Source: Impatiens glandulifera
Taxonomy: Eukaryota; Streptophyta; Magnoliopsida; Ericales; Balsaminaceae
DNA length: 64,000 bases
Direction: 5' to 3'
Assembly (NCBI RefSeq): GCF_907164915.1
Contig: NC_061863.1
Span: 21,584,710 to 21,648,709 of the forward strand
Shown: one piece after another, positions 44,256 to 54,912 of the stretch
Numbering within the stretch: the first letter of the stretch is position 1
Layout: each line of letters opens with the position of its first letter
Program-made: the position numbers and the translations under genes
The notes under the pieces: model-generated
Told to the model about the DNA's origin: nothing
Database searches by the model: none
The model's input: only the letters and a program-made list of their open reading frames with translations

Positions 44256-47200
44256 CTATATGTTTGTAAACCGCGGTTTTATTTTTGTCACAATCTTCCA
44301 ACCGGGTCGGGCTGACATATCAGGGGCGTAGAATACTTGTTTTGCTTGACTCGCCAATATATACGGGTCTTGACTTTGGGTTTTCAAAATTCGGTTTACA
44401 TTTACACTTACGAAGACATATTTATCCACTTTCACTCCTAGTTCCCCCGAGTGTGTATCAAACCACTTACACTTGAATAAAACAACTCGTTTGTGAGAAT
44501 AGTATTGTACTTCGATTATATCCGTCAAAACTCCGTAGTATGACATAGTTTCAGATCCGTTGTACCCCTCAACAACCACCCCACTATTTTGAGTTGTCAA
44601 ACCTTCGTCGTGTTTTTCTGTACAGAATTTGAATCCGTTTACTTTACACCAAACATACATAGACGAGTACATACTTGGACCTTCTCCTAAGATCTTGAGG
44701 TGTCTTGATATGTCGTTAATTTCTGCTAAATGGGCGACCTATATATGTATCCGAAATGAAGTTGTTAATATGAATAAAAAGAGTTAGGATATATGGTTTG
44801 TAATTTACTCACTCGATGCTTGAAATATGCGGCAAACGTTTCTCCACTGGACTCGTTGTTATAATCTCTGCAAATAGATCGAATATTAAATAGCATACTC
44901 TTTAATGCTAATTAGTAACAGCAACATCGAATCTTACATGTAAAAAGGTTCTGCTTCGGGACAATTTTTCAAAATGTAAGAATGAGCTGTCACTCGATCG
45001 ATATAATCCAAGTTGTATACTTTTCCGTTAGATAGGTCTTCCGACGATGCAAATATTGAAATGCCCGAGATTTCAGGTTGTGCATTTTCTTGCTCTTGTT
45101 CCTCCATATACCTGGCACATAAACTAATACTCTCATTAACAAGATAACTCTCGCTTATAGAGGCTTCGGGGTGGTTATTATTCCTCAAATATCTTTTCAT
45201 TGTACCCATGTAATGTTCGAACGGATACATCCATCGATACTGAACAGGTCCTCCAAGCAAAGCCTCAAAGGACAAGTGAACCGGGAGATGCATCATGATG
45301 TCGAAGATTGACGGCGGAAAAATCATTTCGAATTTGCAAAGGGTCAATGTAATATCCATGTACAATTGTTCGAGGTCCTCTTGAATCAACTCTTTGAAGC
45401 ACAACAACCGAAAGAAACGAGACAAATTTACTAACGTATCATACACATTATCTGGAAGTAATCCACGAGTTGCTAAAGAAATAAGATATTCCAATAAAAT
45501 GTGACAATCATGACTCTTTAATCCCGAAATCTTTTTCTTTTCCAAATTTACACAACCGCCGATATTTGAGCAAAACCCATCGGGCAACTTGAGATCTTTC
45601 AAGAAGTTATAAAGCCGTTTTTTATTTTCGGATGTCAAAGTGAAAGGCGCTTCTGGATAATGAACAACTCCTTCATCATTTATAGGATGTAACCATGATT
45701 TTATGCCTAAGAGTTCTAAGTCTTTACGGGCTTTAGGACCATCCTTAGTCTTCTCTTTCACATTCATTATTGTTCCCAACACGCTATCACAGATATTTTT
45801 CTCAATATGCATCATATCCAAATTATGTCTCAATAATAGCGATTTCCAATAAGGCAGACGGAAGAAAATGCTAAGTTTGTTCCAATTGTCTCCCCGCATT
45901 TCATGATATATCTTGGTTCTCTTGCTCAGATCCGCACTAAGAATTATGTCTTCTAGGTCTCGTGCTTGCTCGTAACATTCTTGCCTCGTTAACAATCTAG
46001 GGGATCTCTATAATCAGTTCGACCATCAAACGACTCTTTATCCCTTCTGTATTTGTGCTTCGGTGGAAGGAAACGTCTATGACCCAAGTAACATTGTTTG
46101 GAACCAATCGTTGTTACAACAAGGACAAGCGAATTTACCTTTCGTACTCCAGCCTGATAAATTCGCGTATGCGGGAAAGTCGTTAATGGTCCACAACAAC
46201 GCCGCTCGCATGTTAAAATATTGTGAGGTGTGTGCATCAAACGTTTTCACACATGTTTGCCACAGTTCATGCAACTCTTCGGTCAATGGCTGGAGAAATA
46301 TGTCAATTGCATCTCCCGGACTCTTTGGACCCGGAATTAACATAGATAAGATGAAATTGCTAGAACCCATGCAAGTCGTGGGTGACACATTATAAGGAAC
46401 GAGAATAACCGGCCAAACACTGTATGATTTTTTCCCATTTGCAAATGGCTGAAACCCATCGCTTGATAAACCCAGTCTTACGTTTCGAGATTCTGAAGCA
46501 AAATCTGTATAATTTTCTTCAAACGTCTTCCAAGTTAAGGAATCAGCGGGATGTCTCAACGTATCACTATCAACTCTTCCTTCTTTATGCCATCTCATCA
46601 TTGGAGCCGTTTTTGAGGACATGTATAGTCTTTGCAGTCTTGGTATTAAAGGGAAATATCTCAACACCTTTTTTGGAATGAATTTCCCGTTTTGCTTCTC
46701 CCAAACTGTCCCACTTGTTTGGTCGACTTTCCATCTTGAAAGACCGCAAACTCTGCAAGAATCTTCATTTATGTCGTCCTTCCAAAATAGCATACAATTG
46801 TTCTTACATGCGTCTATCTTGTCATATTTAAGCCCGATATCAGTAATGAATTTTTTACTTTCGTAGTATGAGATTGGCAGTTCAGCGTCAATCGGTAATA
46901 TGTAGTCTTTAAGCAGACGCAACAACATATCGAACGAAGAATTCGTCCACTGACATACATTTTTTATGTGAAGTAGTTTCAGTAGTGCCGATGATTTCGT
47001 TATTCGAGCACCTTCATACAATGGCCGTTTGCAATCATCAAGCAATTTATAAAATTTATGCGCATCTTCGACTGGTTCATCGTTGCTCGGGACGTTATTA
47101 ACGTTGGGGAACATATCGTTTATAAATTCGTGCATATAACGTTCTTCGTTGACCTCTTCATTAACTATATTATTCATCTCCGGTCTTGCATCGTTGAATT

Positions 47201-47540
47201 CCGGCACGGCATCCTCCGACTGATCATCGTCGTCATCATCATCATCATCATCTAAGTCATCGGCATCTTCATCGACATCGTCATTAACAACTTGAGTAGT
47301 ACGTCTCTTTTCTCCATGAAAATACCAATACTCGTAATGAACATTTATTCCATAAATGATGAGGTGAGTCTTCACTTCGTCTATTTCCATAAACGGCGTG
47401 TTCAAGCATTTCACGCAGGGACATTTCACGGTTTGTCGGGATGTATTCCTAACAGCATACTCGAGGAATTTGTCAACACCTTCCTCGTAATCTGGATGAT
47501 CTCGACGTAAGGTCATCCAACTTTTATCGGGTACTTCCAT
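44256..47540 (-). pseudogene. CACTA transposase, TNP2/TnpD type, frameshifted
   Basis: The protein starts at 47,540 with a Transposase-associated domain (CPCVKCLN; HYEYWYFHGE) and an Asp-rich linker. A TNP2 domain (Transposase_21) follows, with LGLSSDGFQPF, IPGPKSPGDAIDIF, NDFPAYANLSGW and CPCC, then DMMHIEKNICDSVLGT. A DUF4218 region (HDCHILLEYLI; MHLPVHLSFEALLGGP) and, after short exons, a DUF4216 region (VQYYSHKRVVLFKCKWFD) end at 44,256. Two lesions break the frame: near 46,110-46,125 a few codons are missing between CPCCNND and SKQCYLGHRRFLP, and at 46,000-46,003 a C run (coding strand) seems one base short. Introns lie at about 44,937-44,877 and 44,817-44,740. Without the shifts it would catalyse cut-and-paste transposition in the nucleus. 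Read errors could explain the homopolymer case. Confidence 0.85.
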
Positions 47541-47639
47541 ATTTCTAATAAAATGGAAAACAACCGTGATTATTACTTACTTAAATTTGTCTAAATTAAT
47601 TAGGATTACATAATGCTAACATAATTTCTACCTATTCTA

Positions 47640-48080
47640 TCATTATCCAACCAAAGTTCAATTTAATCTAACATTATCCAACCAAAATTCAAATTAATCT
47701 AACATTGTCCAACCAATATTCAACATAAACAAACAATAATAAAACCTAACATGAATGTAACTTAAATCTAACATTATTTCATTCATACACATTTCAAAAC
47801 AATCAATTCTAATCCAACATAATTTTATTCATACACAAATCATTCGATATAACAATTCTAACCATCATATATAATTCAAACCCAATCTAATTCAACATTA
47901 TTTCATTCATACCCATTTCAAACCTAATCTAACATAATCTAACATAAACCAAACCTAATACCTAATCTAACATAAATCAAACCTAACATAAATCAAACTT
48001 CAATCTAACATGAAAAACTAACATGAAAATCTAACATAAATCTAACATTAAACTAACCTAACTATATAATAAACCAACAT
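47640..48080. repeat. Degenerate short repeats upstream of the transposase
   Basis: A run of loosely repeated (T)AATCTAACAT(A/T) and ACCTAACATAAATCAAA phrases lies upstream of the transposase start, inside its presumed leader intron. No coding signal. Confidence 0.6.
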
Positions 48081-48180
48081 GAACTAACCTTGCACAAAAA
48101 GAGCGACGAAGAAGAGCAGCGGATGTAGATCGACGGGCCGACAGTGGGCGACTGAAATTCGTAATTCAAACCTAATAACA

Positions 48181-49090
48181 ATAAATCAAACCAACCAAAA
48201 TCAAACCGAAATCTAACAACCAATTCCAAAAAACCTAACACAAAACCAATCCAAAACAATCCAATACATAATCTAACAATAATATCAACCTAATCTAACA
48301 ATAATCCAACATTATTAATCAAAAAACTAAATCTAACAACCAATTCCAAAAAACCTAACACAAAACCAATCCAAAACAATCCAATACATAATCTAACAAT
48401 AATATCAACCTAATCTAACAATAATCCAACATATTAATCAAAAAACAAAATCCAACAACCAATTCCAAAAACCTAACACAAAACCAATCCAAAACAATCC
48501 AATACATAATCTAACAATAATATCAACCTAATCTAACAATAATCCAACATTATTAATCAAAAAACAAAATCCAACAACCAATTCCAAAAACCTAACACAA
48601 AACCAATCCAAAACAATCCAATACATAATCTAACAATAATATCAACCTAATCTAACAATAATCCAACATTATTAATCAAAAAACAAAATCCAACAACAAA
48701 ATCCAAAAACCTAACACAAAACCAATCCAAAACAATCCAATACATAATCTAACAATAATATCAACCTAATCTAACAATAATTCAACATTATTAGTCAAAA
48801 AACAAAATCCAACAACCAATTCCAAAAACCTAACACAAAACCAATCCAAAACAATCCAATACATAATCTAACAATAATATCAACCTAATCTAACAATAAT
48901 CCAACATTATTAATCAAAAAACAAAATCCAACAACCAATTCCCAAAAACCTAACACAAAACCAATCCAAAACAATCCAATACATAATCTAACAATATTAT
49001 CAACCTAATCTAACAATAATCCAACATTATTAATCAAAAAACTAAATCCAACAACCAATTCCAAAACCTAACACAAAAACATAATCCTAA
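48181..49090. repeat. Minisatellite, ~119-bp units (about 7 copies)
   Basis: Units are 118-120 bp, with CAACCAATTCCAAAA starting near 48,217, 48,337, 48,455, 48,574, 48,812, 48,931 and 49,050 (one unit has a changed phrase). Each includes AACCAATCCAAAACAATCC and a TCTAACAATAAT series. Copies are almost identical, so expansion is recent. It lies in the presumed leader intron of the transposase gene. Confidence 0.9.
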
Positions 49091-49199
49091 AACCTAATCC
49101 AAAATCTTATCCAAAACTAATTTCAAAACCTAATCTAACCTAATCTAACACTTAATCAAAGAAGAATCTAACAATAATATGGAAAAATAATGAATTTAC

Positions 49200-49465
49200 C
49201 TTATCTTCAAGCGGCAGGCGGCGGCGACTGGCGGCAGGGCAGCAGCAGGGAGGCGTCGCGACTTTCTTCAATCGGCGTCTGGCGGCAGGGCAGCAGTTGG
49301 AGAAGAGTAGCGGCGTCGATCTGTCGGCGGCGTCTTCTGTCGGACGTCGTCTTCGGGCGGCGTCGATCTTGGATTCAAGGCGGCGCGGAGGAGAGCGGGG
49401 AGAAGAAAACGAGGAAGAAGAAAACGGGGAAGAAGAAAAGGGAAAAAGAGGGCTGTTTTTTTTAA
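49200..49465 (-). promoter_or_regulatory. GC-rich presumed 5' UTR exon of the transposase gene
   Basis: An isolated GC-rich stretch whose minus strand begins with CT-rich sequence (CCCTCTTTTTCCC) and ends AAG followed by GTAAATTC, a good donor site. Position, direction and composition match a leader exon for the transposase starting at 47,540. No TATA box is evident. ORFs on the opposite strand are rejected as genes. Confidence 0.5.
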
Positions 49466-49479
49466 TTAACTTAATTACC

Positions 49480-49715
49480 GAAAGTTTTCCTAAAACTTTC
49501 GGTTTTTATATTGACAAAAACCGAAGGTTATATTAAAACTCTCGTTTTTTATCAATGTGAAAACCGAAGGTTTTATTAAAACCCTCGGTTTTTATCAATG
49601 AAAAAACCGAAAGTTTTAGTAAAACTCTCGGTTTTCACATTGATAAAAAACGAGAGTTTTAATATAACCTTCGGTTTTTGTCAATATAAAAACCGAAAGT
49701 TTTATTTAAATTCTC
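49480..49715. repeat. Long palindrome at the transposase promoter
   Basis: Two arms of about 100 bp face each other around 49,590-49,605. ACCGAAGGTTATATTAAAAC on the left is mirrored by the inverse of GTTTTAATATAACCTTCGGT on the right, and TTTTTATATTGAC by GTCAATATAAAAA. Each arm itself contains smaller AACTTTCGGTT hairpins. Confidence 0.85.
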
Positions 49716-49739
49716 GGTTTTGATAATTATTTCCGAAAG

Positions 49740-50530
49740 TTATATAATAAACTTTCGGGTTTACAACTTCACAAATTTTATAATTAATTGGTTTATCACT
49801 TTCTAATAACCTAGAACAACATTAATTTAACACATTGGATATCCTTAAAACATTCCCCAATCCATATAATCAAACATTACACAAATACATAGGATAATCA
49901 AACATAAACATATAAATACACTTCTTTATATAATCAAACACAATCATAAACATTTTAACATTAAACAAAATATTAATTTTTAAAATACAACACACAATTG
50001 ATTATATTAGTTAGGACTCTAGATTTGAAGGTAAAAAACACTTTAACTTAAACAATTTGAGAAATGGTAATTCCGAGAGTATATAGCAAAACTTTCGGTT
50101 TTTATGGGTATTTCCGAAAGTTCTACTATAAACTCTCAGAATTACCATTTCACAAATTGTTAAATTAATTGGTTTGTAATCTTCTAATGTCTTTGAACAT
50201 TATTCATTGAACACATTTAATAACCTTAACACATTACATAAGCCATATGATCAAACTTTATACACATTAATGTCATGATCATAAACACAAACATATGAAT
50301 ACACTTCTTTATATAATCAAACACAATCATAAACATTTTAACATTAAACACAATCTTATTTTTTAAAAAACAACACACACTTGATTAGATTAGTTAAGAT
50401 TCTAGATTGGAATATATCAAACCAAATAATTTTCCAAATTATGATTTGGTAACACCGAAAGTTAATAGTACGACTTTCGGTTTTTAAGGGTTTCAACGAA
50501 AGTTTTAAGAAAACCTCTCGGTCCTGACCT
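49740..50530. repeat. CACTA 5' subterminal spacer with duplicated segment
   Basis: About 49,760-50,040 is repeated in diverged form at 50,140-50,430 (for example ACACTTCTTTATATAATCAAACACAATCATAAACATTTTAACATTAAAC, shared with minor changes). Each copy is preceded by a TTCCGAAAGT hairpin. Non-coding. Confidence 0.7.
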
Positions 50531-51425
50531 TAAACAGTAAGTTTTTAGGAAGGGTCAAACCCGAAGGTTTATTTGAAAACCTTCGGTTTTTACCCTTCCC
50601 CATGCTTAGAAAAAATTTAGATATTTTCAAACTAGGGTCAAAACCGAAGGTTTATTTGAAAACCTTTGGTTTTTACCCTTCCCCATACTTAGAAAAAATT
50701 TAGATTTTTTTAAAAATGGGTAAAAACAGAAGGTTTATTTGAAAACCTTCGGTTTTTAACCTTCCCCATACTTAGAAAAAATTTAGATTTTTTTAAACAT
50801 GGGTAAAAACCGAAGGTTTTCAAATAAACCTTCGGTTTTTACCCTTCCCCATACTTAGAAAAAATTTAGATTTTTTTAAACTAGGGTCAAAACCGAAGGT
50901 TTATTTGAAAGCCTTCGGTTTTTACCCTTCCCCATACTTAGAAAATTTTCAGATATTTTTAAATATGGGTAAAAACTGAAGGTTTATTTGAAAACCTTCG
51001 GTTTTTACCCTTCCCCATACTTAGAAAATTTTCAGATATTTTTAAACATGGGTAAAAACCGAAGGTTTATTTGAAAACCTTCGGTTTTTACCCTTCCCCA
51101 TACTTAGAAAAAATTTAGATTTTTTTAAACATGTGTAAAAACCGAAGGTTTTCAAATAAACCTTCGGTTTTTACCCTTCCCCATACTTAGAAAATATTTT
51201 GATTTTTTTAAACTAGGGTCAAAACCGAAAGTTTATTTGAAAACCTTCGGTTTTTACCCTTCCCCATACTTAGAAAAATTTTAGATTTTTTTAAACATGG
51301 GTAAAAACCGAAGGTTCATTTGAAAACCTTCGGTTTTGACCCTTAGAAATTTTTAGATTTTTTAAAACGAAGGTCAAAACCGAAGGTTTTCAAATAAACC
51401 TTCGGTTTTGGCCATGCTGGTTTTT
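50530..51425. repeat. Tandem array of ~83-bp hairpin units (11 copies) in the CACTA element
   Basis: Each unit has a stem AACCGAAGG/CCTTCGGTT followed by TTACCCTTCCCCATACTTAG and an AT-rich stretch with TTTAGATTTTTTTAAAC. In eight units the loop region reads TTTATTTGAAAA. In the units at about 50,806, 51,136 and 51,376 it reads the reverse complement TTTTCAAATAAA. The motifs are the same as the subterminal CACTA repeats. Confidence 0.9.
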
Positions 51426-51594
51426 TTAAAAATTAAGGTGAAAAGTGAACAATAAGAAAATAATTCATTAACAGCCTATTAAAACCAAACCAAACCAAAC
51501 ATAATAATAATAATTCATGAATATTAAAACAAAACATTTAGAAATATATGTTGTCATAGTTCGTACGGAAAAACTAAATAAACACATAATAAAC

Positions 51595-51891
51595 CTAGAA
51601 ATTAATAGATGGGGTGGAAGGAGGGGGTGGTTGATTCAGTCGACTCCTCAACAACACAAGTTCCTGTTCGAGATTCTCTAATCTTTGGGCTATTTTGACC
51701 CTGTCCGCTTTAATTTCAGTGAGCAAACGACCTCTTTCCGCATCCCTTAATCGAATTTGTTCCATTTCCAGCGTCATCTGTCTTACCTCTTCCTCACGTG
51801 CCGCAATTTCTGATTGTGCAATCAGATTCTGGTAACACGGAGGCAGTTTCTCCGGTGTACGCCGAAGTCTCTTCCATGTCGAATCACCCAT
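51595..51891 (-). CDS. Short TnpA-like protein of the CACTA element (98 aa)
   Basis: One exon encodes 98 residues. The N-terminus TWKRLRRTPEKLPPCYQNLI resembles the start of the TnpA-like protein at 44,149 (TWKSIRKTPKKLDKSYQNLL). It continues with a Glu/Arg-rich coiled coil and ends with QPPPPSTPSINF, like the Pro-rich tail at 42,404. The central Transposase_24 part is absent, so it looks like an N- plus C-terminal miniature. The start is supported by an upstream leader exon: an AG acceptor lies at 51,895-51,896, and a donor follows the exon at 52,048. It could dimerise through the coiled coil; a regulatory role is speculation. No lesion is seen. Confidence 0.65.
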   Translation of the reverse strand: MGDSTWKRLRRTPEKLPPCYQNLIAQSEIAAREEEVRQMTLEMEQIRLRDAERGRLLTEIKADRVKIAQRLENLEQELVLLRSRLNQPPPPSTPSINF

Positions 51892-52047
51892 ATCCTAAAT
51901 GCATTTCAGATATATGTATATATATATTAATTAATCAAACAAAATAACGTAAACTAGCATAAATCTAGATATATAATATATATATATAAACTTAAAAATC
52001 TAAATCTCATAATAAACAAAACAAAAAAAACAAATGAAACAAATTAC

Positions 52048-52140
52048 CTGAACGAGAGAGGAGAAGATCGAACCGGCGTGGAGGAAGCAGGCGACTGCGG
52101 CGCGGAAGAGAGAGAAAGGAGAGATGAGTGGAATGAAAAA
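52048..52140 (-). promoter_or_regulatory. Leader exon of the short TnpA-like gene
   Basis: On the minus strand CT-rich sequence ends CGTTCAG followed by GTAATTTG, a strong donor. The 153-bp intron 51,895-52,047 then leads to an AG two bases before the GAT-ATG start. The 5' limit is set only roughly, by distance from the TATA box. Confidence 0.6.
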
Positions 52141-52147
52141 GAGAAGG

Positions 52148-52166
52148 GTTAGGGTTTGTATTTATA
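52148..52166 (-). promoter_or_regulatory. TATA box with adjacent telo-box
   Basis: TATAAATA (52,159-52,166, minus strand) is followed directly by AAACCCTAA (52,148-52,156). The AAACCCTAA telo-box near the start site is common in plant genes expressed in dividing cells. They precede the leader exon of the short TnpA-like gene. Confidence 0.65.
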
Positions 52167-52644
52167 GAGGTTGATGCCGAAGGTTTTCATATAACTTTCG
52201 GTTTTGATATTAGTCAAAACCGAAAGTTTATTAAAGAACCTTCAGAAATAACCATTACCAAATTTAGAATTTTTTTTAATTGAGCAAAACCGAAGGTTCT
52301 TTGTAAAACTTTCGGAAATGAAATTTTCAAAAAAGGTAAAACCGAAGGTTCTTTGAATAACCTTCGCAATTAAAAAACCCAGGGATTTCAAAACCGAAAG
52401 TTTTTACAAAAACCTTCGCAATTAACCCACATCCAACACTTAGAATTTTTTTTGGTTTTTTGGGAAGGTAAAAACCGAAAGTTCTTTGTAGAACTTTCGG
52501 TAATAATTAATAACCCCGAAGGTTTTACACCCCACTCGGAATCTATTTTTAATCCCGAAGGATTTGTTCCTCTCGGGAGTATTTATGAGAGTTTTACAAA
52601 ACCTTCAGGAAAAACCGTCGGTAAAGGTCCTTTTTTTACTAGTG
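52167..52644. repeat. CACTA 5' subterminal repeat zone and terminus
   Basis: Repeated ACCGAAAG/ACCGAAGG units in both orientations run up to the terminal TTTTTACTAGTG. An 80-codon ORF here encodes only the repeat and is not a gene. Confidence 0.85.
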
Positions 52645-52777
52645 ATGGTAGGAGCACATTTGTCAATCCCAATATAAATAATCTGGGTTATTGAATTCCA
52701 TCTTCATTGCATATTGAAGGAACCCGCAAAATTTAGCTCCAATTCTTGAAGAAGTCCATCCAAATAACTCATGTCTT

Positions 52778-53504
52778 CTCCTGAAATTAAATTAATTCAT
52801 TAATTAAATAAAAATGATATTTGGATAAATGAAATTTACACTAAATTTAAATGTGAATTAATGATGAAATTTTATTCAAATAAAATTCACACAAAATTCA
52901 AATGTGAATTAATCCAAATAAAATTCACACCAAATTCAAATATTAATTAGAGTGAAATTAATTCGAATGAAATTCACATCAAATTCAAATGTGAATTAAA
53001 GTGAAATTAATTCAAATAAAATTCACATAAAATTCAACCGTGAATTATGGTGAAATTTAATCCAAATGAAAATGAATTTGTTAATTATTACAATTAACAT
53101 TAATACATTGAATGAGACAATTAACAAATGATGTTAATAATCAAGGATAACCGTTGGATAGATAATGATGGATTAGTGGCCGTTGAATTAAAGAATTGAT
53201 TATGAGTTTAATTTTCAACTATAAATATTCATTCATTTCCGTTGAAACCCGGTGATAGTTCAGGTACGCTGATCAAGTTCAATGAGTAGTGATTTCAGTG
53301 CAGAATCACTACTTGATTCGTTGTACCCTAGGAGACAATCATCTACGATAATCTGTTTTAAGAGAAATGTGTCTAACACATGTCTCGAATCAACATTTAA
53401 ATTTGGTGATATTGTTATTAATATATTGTATTTTATTTAATTTCTTTGTAGCTAGCATTGCTCTATTATATATTTTCTATTATTTCAAGACAAGAATTCT
53501 AATA
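52778..53504 (+). mobile_element. Solo LTR of the non-autonomous family nested at 10.5 kb
   Basis: The 727-bp segment aligns with the 794-bp LTRs at 10,467 and 15,572. The last ~280 bp are the clearest: TTGAAACCCGGTGATAGTTC, CAGGTACGCTGATCAAGTTC, and a TTCTAATA end for TTCTAACA. GTCTT stands on both sides (52,773-52,777 and 53,505-53,509), a perfect 5-bp duplication. The first bases have eroded (CTCCTGAAATTAA for TGTTGGAATTAA), and the repeat TAAAATTCACAC is expanded. It inserted 126 bp outside the CACTA element. Confidence 0.85.
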
Positions 53505-53509
53505 GTCTT

Positions 53510-54020
53510 GTCCTAACGGACATAAACTATGAAGCAAAGACAAAGCAAAATTGTAGTTTTTGTATTTTTTTTTCAAAAGGTTTTTTTTTGATAGGTTTTA
53601 AAATCTTCTTTTTTTCAATGATTTTTTTTTCATTTTTGTATTTGAAAATCAAATGAAAAATAAATGTCTCCTAACTTAATACATACATCCAATTCAAAAT
53701 TGAGATTTTTGTGTCTATGGCAATCATAAGAGAGAGAGATGACAATGGGAGTTCAAAACTACAAATAATATAAGAAAATATCTTCTAAATTGAAAATTCA
53801 CTCCCGCCACTAATGCTCATTCGATCATTCCGTGTAACTATGTTCCATCGCAATGATCAATTCACTCTCATCACCAAATTTACCATACCGCACAGGAACT
53901 TGTACAATCAAATCAACAAAGAAAAGGCATCTACAAATAATATTTCCACATGAATAATGTAAGTATAAAAATGATTGGTTTGGATGGTTCACTAAAACTA
54001 GTTTTTGACAAGCTAATTGT
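53510..54020. other. Unrecognised non-coding DNA
   Basis: No gene or repeat is seen. Poly-T runs near 53,560-53,640 are present. A minus-strand ORF of 70 codons (53,825-54,037) has no recognisable domain. Confidence 0.4.
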
Positions 54021-54912
54021 AGTGTTTGGAAAGACATCTCTACTATGTGGAAGTCTTTCTATGGACAATGTAGATTTTTGGTTGGCAACATGTCATTAAT
54101 CAAATTGTGGGACGACATGCAGTGTCAAAAGTCATTCCTTGTCATTCACAACCCTCGCTCCAGCAACGATATGTAGAAATACATTGGTCAATGACATGTT
54201 CGATCAATGTTTAAATAATTTTGCGAGTATAATTAGATATATGAGAAGACTTAATGATAGAGAAGTCATCTTACATTAAAGAATGTTGCTCTAAGTGGGG
54301 CGTAAATTGGTGATTCCTTCTACGCGTGATATTTTATATTGGCAAGACATGAATTTCTTTAAGGTTGTTCATTGTTACACATTATTTGTGGAGATTACCC
54401 CACATTACTTTCTATGTGTGATAAGGTGTGGGATTATAAATTTCCTTCAAAAATCTCATTTTTGGGATGAAGTGTCATGCATTGAGGGATCTTAATGGAC
54501 GATATATGCATGAAAAAATGGTGCGTTATGATTAGTTGTTGTAGAATGTGTTGTGAAAAGGTGGAGACGCACCTTACTTACTTTTGCATTGCAAAGGAGT
54601 GACTGCGATTTGGAACCTACTTTGGAATATGATTGACATTTAATGGGTGATGTCTGAGTCAATCGTCGATTGTTGGGATGTCTGGATAGAAACTGCGAGC
54701 TCGATCAAATTGAGTTTATGGGTTCTCATCATAATTATTTTTTGGTGGACTATTTGACTTGCAATTAAATGTATGATGTTCAATGATCGCGTTCGACCGA
54801 TGCATTTACTCCATAACTCTATTATTATAAAATTTGGGAGATCTCTTATAAAAAAATGGTGGAAGCGGTTGATAAACTCATTGATCTTCTTTAAGATCTC
54901 CAAACTCGTTAA
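54021..54912 (+). pseudogene. LINE (non-LTR retrotransposon) 3' end, zf-RVT region, decayed
   Basis: A frame reads VWKDISTMWKSFYGQCRFLV and then GNMSLIKLWDD, the 'W......F..R..VG.G..I.FW.D' signature at the start of the plant LINE zinc-binding region. Farther on, in other frames, CCEKVETHLTYFCIAKE resembles the zinc-binding Cys/His segment, WNLLWNMID-x-WVMSESIVD follows, and a Trp-rich end closes (FWWTI...FNDRVRP). Many stops break it. It is the remnant of the C-terminal part of an L1-type ORF2; the RT core is absent. Confidence 0.6.

Larger units (their letters stand above)
41514..52644 (-). mobile_element. CACTA (En/Spm) DNA transposon, both ends present
   Basis: The element begins CACTGGTGAAAAAGGGGTC and ends with the inverse of CACTAGTAAAAAAAGGACC, and is flanked by the 3-bp target duplication ATG (41,511-41,513 and 52,645-52,647). 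It spans 11,131 bp. Both subterminal zones hold many copies of ACCGA(A/G)AGTTTT/AAAACT(T/C)TCGGT, often paired as hairpins; in En/Spm such motifs bind TnpA. Minus-strand genes encode a TNP2-type transposase, a TnpA-like protein and a short TnpA-like protein. The intact ends mean it could be mobilised in trans even though its own transposase frame is broken. Confidence 0.95.

Noticed and set aside
45989..46240. A separate small gene between two transposase frames
   Set aside because: Its sequence (KQCYLGHRRFLPPKHKYRR) is the middle of the TNP2 transposase displaced by frameshifts.
49190..49536. Plus-strand Arg/Gly-rich ORFs of 79-91 codons
   Set aside because: They are antisense to a GC-rich stretch that fits a minus-strand leader exon with a donor site.
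48181..51425. CRISPR-like array
   Set aside because: Units are directly adjacent, 83 or 119 bp long, without unique spacers, and lie in a plant CACTA transposon.
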